A stretch of 64,000 nucleotides of DNA, from positions 375,177 to 439,176 of the forward strand of contig NZ_JOGR01000003.1 of the NCBI RefSeq assembly GCF_000719515.1, read 5' to 3'. The first letter of the stretch is position 1. Each line of letters starts with the position of its first letter. Source of the DNA: Glycomyces sp. NRRL B-16210 (lineage in GTDB: Bacteria; Actinomycetota; Actinomycetes; Mycobacteriales; Micromonosporaceae). The notes below the pieces were generated by a model. The model searched no databases, was not told where the DNA came from, and saw only the letters and a program-made list of their open reading frames with translations. This document shows, in pieces, positions 50,483-58,317 of this stretch. Position numbers and translations under genes: made by a program.

Positions 50483-50764
50483 GTGAAACTCCCACCGTCT
50501 CGCGCCCGGACCGGACGCGTGCCTTGTGACTACCCATGTGGACTGAATATCGAACCGATCGAGCGTAACCGTGCCGTCTGGCGGCCCCGACCGGGAAAAG
50601 CGCGGAGGTGCGACGCGTGACGTCGTGCAACCGATCCGGCGATGCGAACGCTCCGCCGCGAACTCGGGCGGCGGACGTCGCTCGGTTACGATGCTATCGG
50701 AAACCAGGCCGGTGCATCGTCACTCGACACGGCGGCCACCGCCAGCGAAGGACCTTCTCACACC

Positions 50765-52480
50765 ATGCGTCTCGACTTGCTCCGGAAGCTCTGGAACCAC
50801 GCCGCCGGGAGCGGCCTCGCGGTGCTCGCCGTCGCCGCCGCCCCGCTGCCGCGGATCGGAGGGGTCGCCGTCGCGGCGGCCGCGATCGCGCTCCTCGTCT
50901 GCTCGCGCGGCGGCGGACTCGCGAAGCGGACCGTCCCTCGGGCGCTGGCCGTCGCGGCCGTCGTCGTCGCCGGGACGGTGTCGGCCGGCGCGTCGAACCT
51001 CGCCGCGGCGCTGCCGCTGCTGCTGTCGGGACTCGCCCTGCTCGTGCTCGTGTCAGGCGAGCCGCTCCTGGCCAAGGTCATCGCCTCCTCATATCTTGAA
51101 TCGGTGCACCTGCCGGTGCGCCGGCCGCTGCCGGACCGCTGGTTCACCCCGAAGCGCGTCGCCGGGGCCGTCTCGGCGCTGACGGCCGCCGTGGTGGCCG
51201 GCGGCGCGGCGCTCGTCGCGTCCCAGGCCGCCTGGGCCCTCGCGATCGCCTGGGCCGGTGCGGGCATCGCCGCGGCTATCACGGCGGGGATCGGGTTCGC
51301 GGCGTTCACGGTCGTGCGCGTGCGCAGCGTGCCGGCGCGGTCGGGCGACCGGGCGACGCGGGAGGCGGTCGAGCGGCTGCGCCCGCAGTTCCTGGTGCAC
51401 CTCGCCGGGCCGGCCGAGTCGTACTTCCACCTCCTCATGTGGCTGCCGTACTTCGACGCGCTCGGCGACCCGTACGTGATCGTGCTGCGCCAGCGCGAAC
51501 TGCTGGGGCCCCTGGTCGGGCGGACGAAGACGCCGATCGTGGTCGCACCGCGCATCACCGATGTCGAGGGCCTGCTCGCCGACTCGGTGCGCGGGGTGTT
51601 CTACATGAACAACAGCATGGAGAACACGCAGCTGGTGCGGACCGGCAGGCTCACGCACGTGCAGCTCATGCACGGCGACAGCGACAAGCTCGCGAGCCGC
51701 AACCCGGTCGCGGCGATGTACGACCGGGTCTTCGTCGCCGGGCAGGCCGGGATCGACCGGTACCGCGACCACGGGGTGGACATCCCCGACGAGCGGTTCC
51801 GGATCGTGGGGCGCCCGCAGTTGCAGGCCACGAGGGTCGGGCCGCGTCCGAGCGACGAGGGCGCGCCGGTGGTGCTGTACACGCCGACGTGGACGGGCAC
51901 TTCGAGCGAGGTCGACTACTCCTCGCTGCGCATCGGGCGGGCGATCGTGCGGGCGCTGCTCGACCGCGGCGCGACCGTGCTGCTGCGGTCGCACCCGTAC
52001 ACGCGGCACGACCGGTCCGCCGCCGCACGCGTGGCGGAGCTGGAGCGGCTGCTCGCGGCCGACGCGGAGTCCTCGGGGCGGCGGCACCTGTGGGGCGCGG
52101 CGACCGCCGAGGGCATGTCGCTCTCAGCGTGCATCGACGCGGCGGACTTCGCGGTGACCGACGTCAGCGGGGCGGCCTCGGACTGGCTGTACTCGGGGAA
52201 GCCGTTCGCGCTCACCGACATGCAGGACCTGGGCGAGGCGTTCGGAGAGCGGCTGCCGCTGGCCCGGGCGGCGTACCGGATCGACGCGGCGGGCGAGCGG
52301 ATCGGCGAGGCGCTGGACGCGATGCTCGGCGAGGACCCGCTGGAGAAGCAGCGGGATCGCACGCGCACCTATTATCTGGGCGGTTTCCCGCCGGAACGGT
52401 GCGTCGAGGTGTTCCTCGACGCCGCGCGCGAGGTGTACCGGAGCGGGACTGCGGGAGACGCGGAGGCGACGGCGAAGTGA
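50765..52480 (+). CDS. Membrane-bound CDP-glycerol glycerophosphotransferase-like enzyme (TagB/TagF family)
   Basis: A 571-residue protein: four or five hydrophobic helices (residues 15-185), then a GT-B domain of the teichoic-acid glycerophosphotransferase family. Motifs are QLMHGDSDK (300-308, equivalent to the HG-T loop), LYTPTW (371-376), LLRSHPY (406-412) and TDVSGAASDWLYSGKPF (465-481). Known relatives transfer polyol-phosphate from CDP-polyol. Start at ATG 50765; the frame is open to 50642 and the Shine-Dalgarno is distant, so the start is uncertain. It lies 154 bases before the pepM fusion gene on the same strand, so its donor could be the CMP-phosphonate rather than CDP-glycerol. Confidence 0.78.
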   Translation: MRLDLLRKLWNHAAGSGLAVLAVAAAPLPRIGGVAVAAAAIALLVCSRGGGLAKRTVPRALAVAAVVVAGTVSAGASNLAAALPLLLSGLALLVLVSGEPLLAKVIASSYLESVHLPVRRPLPDRWFTPKRVAGAVSALTAAVVAGGAALVASQAAWALAIAWAGAGIAAAITAGIGFAAFTVVRVRSVPARSGDRATREAVERLRPQFLVHLAGPAESYFHLLMWLPYFDALGDPYVIVLRQRELLGPLVGRTKTPIVVAPRITDVEGLLADSVRGVFYMNNSMENTQLVRTGRLTHVQLMHGDSDKLASRNPVAAMYDRVFVAGQAGIDRYRDHGVDIPDERFRIVGRPQLQATRVGPRPSDEGAPVVLYTPTWTGTSSEVDYSSLRIGRAIVRALLDRGATVLLRSHPYTRHDRSAAARVAELERLLAADAESSGRRHLWGAATAEGMSLSACIDAADFAVTDVSGAASDWLYSGKPFALTDMQDLGEAFGERLPLARAAYRIDAAGERIGEALDAMLGEDPLEKQRDRTRTYYLGGFPPERCVEVFLDAAREVYRSGTAGDAEATAK

Positions 52481-52499
52481 AGGCGAACCAACGGGCAGA

Positions 52500-52528
52500 T
52501 GACCGCTTGGCGAACGCGTCGCTAGACT
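52500..52528 (+). promoter_or_regulatory. Promoter candidate for the phosphonate operon
   Basis: TGACCG (52500-52505), a 17-base spacer and TAGACT (52523-52528), in the gap before the pepM fusion gene. It would give a leader of about 100 bases. Confidence 0.35.
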
Positions 52529-52634
52529 GGCAGCACGCCCCGCTTGCGGCACGAGCCGACGCCGCCTGGTAGCCGCATCCGAGTCCGACCAAGGGCAGCT
52601 CAGGGCGAATTCCAGCGCCTATCGAGGAGATACG

Positions 52635-53945
52635 TTGTCAACACGTCCGACCGTGTATGTGGGGATGAGCGCCGACCTCATCCACCCCGGCCACATCAAC
52701 ATCCTGAACCGCGCGGCAGAGCTCGGTGACGTCACCATCGGCCTGCTGACCGACGCGGCCATCGCCAGCTACAAGCGTCTGCCCCACATGACGTTCGAGC
52801 AGCGCAAAGCCGTCGTCGCGAACCTGAAGGGCGTCACCGCGGTGATCCCCCAGGAGACGCTGGACTACGTCCCGAACCTCCGCTCGGTCAAGCCCGACTT
52901 CGTCGTCCACGGCGACGACTGGCAGACCGGCGTGCAGCGCGAGACCCGCCAGCGCGTGGTCGACGCCCTCGCCGAATGGGGCGGCGAACTCGTCGAGGTC
53001 CCCTACACGCAGGGCATCTCCTCCACGCAGCTGAACGCCTCGGTCAAAGAGGTCGGCACGACCCCCGACGTGCGGCTCACGCGGCTGCGCCGCCTGATCG
53101 ACGCCAAGCCGATCGTGCGCGTCCTGGAGGCCCACTCGGGTCTGACCGGGCTCATCATCGAGACCGCCCAGGCGGAGCGGGGCGGTCTGAAGGTCGAGTT
53201 CGACGCCATGTGGTCCTCGTCGCTGACCGACTCGACCGCACGGGGCAAGCCGGACATCGAGCTGGTGGACCTGAACTCGCGCCTCCAGACGATCAACGAC
53301 CTGTTCGAGGTCACCACCAAGCCGCTCATCTACGACGGGGACACCGGCGGCAAGCCGGAGCACTTCTCGTACACGGTGCGCTCGCTCGAGCGCCTGGGCG
53401 TCTCGGCGGTCATCATCGAGGACAAGGAGGGGCTCAAGCGCAACTCCCTGTTCGGCACCGAGGTGGCGCAGACGCAGTCGACGATCGAGGACTTCGTCCA
53501 CCGCATCCAGGTGGGCAAGAAGGCCCAGGTCACCGATGACTTCATGATCATCGCCCGCATCGAGAGCCTCATCCTCGAGATGGGCATGGAGGACGCGGTC
53601 ACGCGCGCGAAGGCCTACATCGAGGGCGGCGCGGACGGCATCATGATCCACTCACGGCAGAAGAGCCCCGACGAGATCTTCGAGTTCTGCGAGCGCTTCG
53701 CGGCCTTCGAGACGAAGGTGCCGCTGGTCGTGGTCCCCACCAGCTACAACCAGGTGACCGAAGAGGAGTTCATCGAGCGCGGCGTCAACGTCGTGATCTA
53801 CGCGAACCAGCTGATGCGCGCCTCCTACAAGGCCATGTCGGGCGTCGCGAAGTCGATCCTGGAGAACGCCCGCTCGGCCGAGGTGGACTCGCAGATCGCG
53901 AACATCAAGGAAGCCCTGGCGATCATCCCGGAGAACGAGTCGTGA
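52635..53945 (+). CDS. pepM: Cytidylyltransferase-phosphoenolpyruvate mutase fusion
   Basis: A 436-residue bifunctional protein. Residues 1-140 are a nucleotidyltransferase of the TagD/glycerol-3-phosphate cytidylyltransferase type: GMSADLIHPGHINIL (HPGH at 17-20), MTFEQRK and GISSTQL (127-133). Residues 150-430 are PEP mutase, converting PEP to phosphonopyruvate: YDGDTGG (233-239), the mutase signature EDKEGLKRNS (262-271), and ARIESLI. The EDK-x-G-x3-NS motif separates true mutases from lyase relatives. The N-terminal domain probably makes a CMP-phosphonate from CTP. TTG start with GAGGAG six bases upstream. The stop overlaps the decarboxylase start (GTGA). First gene of a three-gene operon. 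Confidence 0.93.
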   Translation: MSTRPTVYVGMSADLIHPGHINILNRAAELGDVTIGLLTDAAIASYKRLPHMTFEQRKAVVANLKGVTAVIPQETLDYVPNLRSVKPDFVVHGDDWQTGVQRETRQRVVDALAEWGGELVEVPYTQGISSTQLNASVKEVGTTPDVRLTRLRRLIDAKPIVRVLEAHSGLTGLIIETAQAERGGLKVEFDAMWSSSLTDSTARGKPDIELVDLNSRLQTINDLFEVTTKPLIYDGDTGGKPEHFSYTVRSLERLGVSAVIIEDKEGLKRNSLFGTEVAQTQSTIEDFVHRIQVGKKAQVTDDFMIIARIESLILEMGMEDAVTRAKAYIEGGADGIMIHSRQKSPDEIFEFCERFAAFETKVPLVVVPTSYNQVTEEEFIERGVNVVIYANQLMRASYKAMSGVAKSILENARSAEVDSQIANIKEALAIIPENES

Positions 53946-55066
53946 TCGAGCCCGGACGCTTCATCGACCAGCTCACGGAGCTGGGCGTCGAGTTCTACAC
54001 GGGCGTGCCCGACAGCCTGCTCAAGCAGCTGGGCAGCCACATCATGGCGACGCTGCCGCGCGAGCGGCACGTCATCGCCGCGAACGAGGGCGCCGCCGTG
54101 GGCCTGGCGATCGGGCACTACATGCGCACCGCGAAGCCCGCGGTCGTGTACCTCCAGAACTCCGGTTTCGGGAACCTGGTGAACCCGGTGCTGTCGCTGG
54201 CCGACCCCGACGTGTACGGCATTCCGATGCTCGTGGTCGTCGGCTGGCGGGGCCAGCCGGGCGTGAAGGACGAGCCGCAGCACGTCAAGCAGGGCCGGGT
54301 GCAGGAGGCGCTGCTGGACGCGGCCGGGCTGCCGTGGGCGGTCCTGCCGAAGGACCCGGACGCGGCCGACAAGGCCGTCGCCGAGGCCCTGGCGACCGCG
54401 ACCGAGCAGTCCTCGCCGTTCTTCCTGCTGGTCGAGAAGGGCACGTTCGCGGACGGGGAGAAGGTGGCCTCGCCGAAGCCGGCGCTCGCCAGCCGCGAGG
54501 AGGCGCTCATCGCCGCGGCCGAGGCCGTCGGGTCCGAGGCCGCGATCGTGTCGACCACGGGGATGCTCAGCCGCGAGCTGTTCGAGTACCGCGAGCGGGT
54601 CGGCGGCGACGGCGACCGGGACTTCCTGACGGTGGGCGGGATGGGGCACGCCTCGTCGATCGCCCTGGGCGTGGCGATGGCCGAGCCCGACCGCGAGGTG
54701 TGGTGCTTCGACGGCGACGGGGCCCTGCTCATGCACTTGGGCTCGCTCGCGGTGATCGCCGACCACGCGCCGTCGACGTACTTCCACATCGTGTTCAACA
54801 ACGGCGTGCACGACTCGGTCGGCGGGCAGCCGACCTCGGTCGGCGTCGTGGACGTGGCGGCGGCGGCGAAGGCCCTGGGCTACCGCTACGCCGCCTCGAC
54901 CGAGGACTTGAGTTCGCTGCCGGAGCAGATCGCGGCGCTGCGCGCGGCCGGCGGTCCGGCGCTGCTGGAGTTGAAGGTCAAGCCGGGCAACCGGAAGGAC
55001 ATCGGCAGGCCCACGCGGACGCCGGCCGAGGCCAAGGCCGCGTTCATGGGCGCCCTGGCGAAGTAG
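53942..55066 (+). CDS. ppd: Phosphonopyruvate decarboxylase
   Basis: A 374-residue thiamine-diphosphate enzyme that decarboxylates phosphonopyruvate to phosphonoacetaldehyde, pulling the unfavourable mutase reaction forward. The N-terminal PYR-type domain has EFYTGVPDSLLKQL and the cofactor glutamate Glu49 in AANEGAAVGLAIGHY. The C-terminal domain has the ThDP motif DGDGALLMHLGSLAVI ending in NNGVHDSVGGQPT. GTG start in a GTGA overlap with the mutase fusion gene, two bases from the next gene. Length and motifs match Ppd of phosphonate producers. Confidence 0.93.
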   Translation: MIEPGRFIDQLTELGVEFYTGVPDSLLKQLGSHIMATLPRERHVIAANEGAAVGLAIGHYMRTAKPAVVYLQNSGFGNLVNPVLSLADPDVYGIPMLVVVGWRGQPGVKDEPQHVKQGRVQEALLDAAGLPWAVLPKDPDAADKAVAEALATATEQSSPFFLLVEKGTFADGEKVASPKPALASREEALIAAAEAVGSEAAIVSTTGMLSRELFEYRERVGGDGDRDFLTVGGMGHASSIALGVAMAEPDREVWCFDGDGALLMHLGSLAVIADHAPSTYFHIVFNNGVHDSVGGQPTSVGVVDVAAAAKALGYRYAASTEDLSSLPEQIAALRAAGGPALLELKVKPGNRKDIGRPTRTPAEAKAAFMGALAK

Positions 55067-55068
55067 CG

Positions 55069-56229
55069 ATGTCGACTTCAGTCTTCGCCGACCGGGACGT
55101 CCGGTTCGGCGCGCACGCGATCGAGCTCGTCGGCGCCGTCGCCGGCGGGCTCGGCGCCCGCCGGGTCCTGCTGGTGCGCGGCAAGCGCTCGTTCGCCGAC
55201 TCGGGCGCCGACCGGCTGCTGCCGGGCCTGGAGCGGGTCGCCGAGGTCGAGCAGTGGAGCGATTTCGCGCCGAACACCGACGCGGCCGACCTGGTGGTCG
55301 GCCTGCGCCTGGTGGAGCGGTTCGACCCCGACCTGATCGTCGCCGTCGGCGGCGGTTCGGCCATGGACATGGCGAAGCTGCTGTGCGCCTACCGGGGCGT
55401 CACCGACGCCGAGGAGCTGCACGCGAGGATCCGGGCCGGAGCGGCGGTGGCCGAGCGCGGGACGCGTCTGGTGCTCGCGCCGACGACGAGCGGTTCGGGC
55501 AGCGAGGCGACGCATTTCGCGGTCGTCTACATCGGCGACGCGAAGTTCTCGATCGCCGGCCCGGGGATGCTCCCGGACGCGGTGGTCCTGGACCCGGCGC
55601 TGACGGTCTCCGGCTCGCCCTACCAGCGGGCCACCTCGGGGGTCGACGCGATCGCGCAGGCCGTCGAGAGCCTGTGGGCGCAGGGGGCGAGCGAGGCGAG
55701 CCGCGATTACGCGCGGGCGGCCCTGGAGCTGCTCGTGCCCGCGATCGAGGGGTTCGTCAACGAGCCCGGGCTCGGCTCGGCGCGGCCGATGGCGCTCGGC
55801 GCGCACCTCGCGGGCCGGGCGATCGACGTGTCGAAGACGACCGCGGCGCACGCGCTGTCGTACGGGATCACGAAGGGCTACGGGCTCAGCCACGGCCACG
55901 CCGTGGGCGTGACGCTGGGCGCGTTCATCGAGTCCCACGCCGAGGCGGCCGACGCGCGGTTGCAGCCCGGGATCGACGCGGGGGTCCACCGCGCGGTCAT
56001 GGGCGAGATCCTCGGCGCGTTCGGCGCGGGGGACGGCGCCGAGGCGCGGGAGCGGTTCGACGACCTCATGCGGCGCGTGGGGCTGAAGACCGGCCTGACC
56101 GCCGCGGGGGCCGACACGCCGCAGGCGCGCGCGGCTTTGGCGGCGGGCGTGAACGTCGAACGCCTCGGGAACAACCCGGTGGCTTACACGGCCGAGGAGC
56201 TGGCGCTGCTGCTGCGGGCCCTCGACTGA
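55069..56229 (+). CDS. phpC: Iron-type alcohol dehydrogenase, probable phosphonoacetaldehyde reductase
   Basis: A 386-residue group III (iron-containing) alcohol dehydrogenase: nucleotide-binding GGGSAMDMAKLL (94-105), TTSGSGSEATHF (139-150), and metal-site residues Asp193, His261 and His275. Position 197, often the first histidine ligand, is glutamine (DAIAQAVE). In the pepM-ppd context it fits PhpC/FomC-type reductases that turn phosphonoacetaldehyde into 2-hydroxyethylphosphonate. There is no aminotransferase nearby, which argues against 2-aminoethylphosphonate as product. ATG starts two bases after the ppd stop; a terminator follows the gene. Confidence 0.87.
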   Translation: MSTSVFADRDVRFGAHAIELVGAVAGGLGARRVLLVRGKRSFADSGADRLLPGLERVAEVEQWSDFAPNTDAADLVVGLRLVERFDPDLIVAVGGGSAMDMAKLLCAYRGVTDAEELHARIRAGAAVAERGTRLVLAPTTSGSGSEATHFAVVYIGDAKFSIAGPGMLPDAVVLDPALTVSGSPYQRATSGVDAIAQAVESLWAQGASEASRDYARAALELLVPAIEGFVNEPGLGSARPMALGAHLAGRAIDVSKTTAAHALSYGITKGYGLSHGHAVGVTLGAFIESHAEAADARLQPGIDAGVHRAVMGEILGAFGAGDGAEARERFDDLMRRVGLKTGLTAAGADTPQARAALAAGVNVERLGNNPVAYTAEELALLLRALD

Positions 56230-56240
56230 CCGATCGTGCG

Positions 56241-56273
56241 ACGGCCGCGCCCCCGAAGCGGGGACGCGGCCGT
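56241..56273. terminator. Hairpin terminator of the phosphonate operon
   Basis: ACGGCCGCG pairs with CGCGGCCGT, continuing after one mismatch as CCCC/GGGG, and TTT follows. It starts 12 bases after the phpC-like stop, in the gap before the convergent LicD-type gene. Confidence 0.8.
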
Positions 56274-56307
56274 TTCGCAATTCGTCGGCGGCGTGTCGGG
56301 CGGTGCC

Positions 56308-58251
56308 TCAGACGGCTCTGCCGGGCCGTTCGACCCAGCCGTAGAAGGTGCCGGCCGAAGGGGACTCGCGCCGCAGAGCCTCGGCGTAGGCGCGGATCGC
56401 GCGGACCTCGCTGAGCACCAGCTGGGTCCGGCGGACGGTGTGCAGGGTCTCCTTGGAGCGGTAGTACTTGAAGTCCGAGCGGGGCCGGCGCCAGTCGGGG
56501 CCGTAGTTCTCGGCCAGGAACGCGTCCGGGTCGGCCGGGACGTACACCTCAGACCCCGCCAGGACCGCCCGGCGGGCCGGCGCGAAATGCTCGGGTCGCA
56601 GGTCGTGGGTGTTGAAGGCCCAGGCGCGGCCGCGGTGGAACCAGACGGGGTTGACGTCGATGACGTACCCGTCGATGCGCAGGTTGAACGGGCGGCCCTC
56701 GAAGCCCACGCCCACGTCGAAGCCGTGCGCGAGGCAGGACTTCATGATCGCGATGCTGTCGGCCTTGGCCTCCTCCGGGCCGTCGCCGCGCGAGACCAGG
56801 GCGATGTCGAAATCGTCGTCGCCGGGGATGAGCGCGCCGTTGCGGTGGCAGCCCAGCAGCGTGCCGTAGATGAGGAAGGCCTCGCGGCCGAACTCGGACT
56901 CGAGGAAGTCGCGGAAGCGCCCGTAGGCCTTGACGACCCCGGCCTCGTAGTCGGTCGTGGCGTGCGCGGGCGGGGACCAGTGGCCCTTCTTGTTCACCGT
57001 CTGGCCCTCGGCGCGCAGCCGCGCGAACTCGCCGGTGCCGCGCGGGTTGTCGAGGAGGACCGAGTCGGCCATGTCCCCCATCGCCAGGGGGACGCCACCG
57101 CAGGTGACGGTGAGGACCGTGGTCGGTCCCAGCGTCTGGACCACCGGGTGCTTGAAGGCGATCTGGAACTCCGGGCGCCAGCCGGAGGACTTCACGGCGG
57201 CGCTCACGATCGGCTCGCCGTCGACGTGGAGCGTCACGGTCCGCTCCCGGCCGTGGAAGGTGAAGCCGGCGACGGCGAGGCCGAAGTTCGAGACGCCGAC
57301 GGTGCAGTGGCCGGCGATGTCGGCGAGCGCCACGCGGCCCGGGCCGGGGCGCACGGTCAGGGCCAGGCGGTCGTCGGCCTCCTCGCCGGTGCGGGAGACG
57401 TAGTCGCGGCGGAACCCCCACAGGGCCATCCGGTGCTCCGACCAGGAGCGGTCGGCGGCCTCGGCGCGGTCGCACGCGGACTGGTAGGCCGCCGCGGCCT
57501 CCTCGCCGCGGCCCGCGGCCTCGAAGAAGCGGCCGAGCCGGTAGGGGCCCCAGACCCGCTCGGGGTCCTCGGCGACCCGGCGCATCAGTTCGACCCCGGT
57601 GTCGAAGGCCTCGCGGCGCGCGGCCGGATCGGTCGCGGTGAAGACCGCGCCCTCGGGGTCGCCGTCGACGTGGAACGGCACCGTGTGGATGCGCTCGGCC
57701 GTCAGCGCCGCGTCGTAGAGCAGCGCGCCGTCGACGTCGGGGCCTTCGAGCAGGGCCTCGTAGAGCAGCAGGGCCTCGGGCCAGGCGCCGAGACTGCACT
57801 TGAGTTCGGCGAGGCGCCGCTTGAGGGCGGGGTCCTCGATCGCGGCTGGGCGTTCGAGCAGGGCGATCGCCTCGGGCACGCGGTCGAGCTGCGCGTAGAG
57901 GTCGGCGAGTCCCTTGAGGAACTCCGCATCGCCCACGCCGTCTTCGAGCAGCGTCTCCATGTCGGCGAGCCGGGCGTCGCGGTCGCCGAGCAGTTGGTGG
58001 GTGCGGGCGCGGCGGCGCAGGCACGAGCGCCGGTCGGCGGTCCCGGCCGCGAGCGCGGCCGAGTAGGCGTCGCGGGCGCCCGCGATGTCCCCGGCGTGGT
58101 GGAGCACCACGCCGAGTCGGAAGGCGGCGACCGGATCGGACGGCGAGCGGTGCAGGGCGCCGGCGTACGCGCGTCCGGCCAGGCGCCAGCGCCCGGCTCG
58201 GTGCAGCAGGCCGCCGGCGCGAAGCAGGCACCAGGTCATCGGGTTCTTCAT
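56308..58251 (-). CDS. TPR-LicD family phosphotransferase 1
   Basis: A 647-residue cytoplasmic protein. Residues about 5-270 form TPR-like helical repeats (for example AGRAYAGALHRSPSDPVAAFRLG). Residues 295-400 are a beta-rich domain I cannot name. Residues 440-600 are a LicD domain: IYGTLLGCHRNGALIPGDDDFD with YGTLLG at 462-467 and the metal aspartates DDDFD at 478-482. LicD/FKTN/FKRP enzymes transfer phosphocholine or ribitol-phosphate from CDP donors to sugars. Convergent to the phosphonate operon, it is a candidate for transferring hydroxyethylphosphonate from its CMP ester. Weak Shine-Dalgarno. Paralogue of the next gene. Confidence 0.85.
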   Translation of the reverse strand: MKNPMTWCLLRAGGLLHRAGRWRLAGRAYAGALHRSPSDPVAAFRLGVVLHHAGDIAGARDAYSAALAAGTADRRSCLRRRARTHQLLGDRDARLADMETLLEDGVGDAEFLKGLADLYAQLDRVPEAIALLERPAAIEDPALKRRLAELKCSLGAWPEALLLYEALLEGPDVDGALLYDAALTAERIHTVPFHVDGDPEGAVFTATDPAARREAFDTGVELMRRVAEDPERVWGPYRLGRFFEAAGRGEEAAAAYQSACDRAEAADRSWSEHRMALWGFRRDYVSRTGEEADDRLALTVRPGPGRVALADIAGHCTVGVSNFGLAVAGFTFHGRERTVTLHVDGEPIVSAAVKSSGWRPEFQIAFKHPVVQTLGPTTVLTVTCGGVPLAMGDMADSVLLDNPRGTGEFARLRAEGQTVNKKGHWSPPAHATTDYEAGVVKAYGRFRDFLESEFGREAFLIYGTLLGCHRNGALIPGDDDFDIALVSRGDGPEEAKADSIAIMKSCLAHGFDVGVGFEGRPFNLRIDGYVIDVNPVWFHRGRAWAFNTHDLRPEHFAPARRAVLAGSEVYVPADPDAFLAENYGPDWRRPRSDFKYYRSKETLHTVRRTQLVLSEVRAIRAYAEALRRESPSAGTFYGWVERPGRAV

Positions 58252-58317
58252 ATGAGGGCCTTCAGGGTACAGAGGGGTGAGGAAGGGTTGTTAAAGGGCG
58301 ATTCGGTGCGGTACCGG

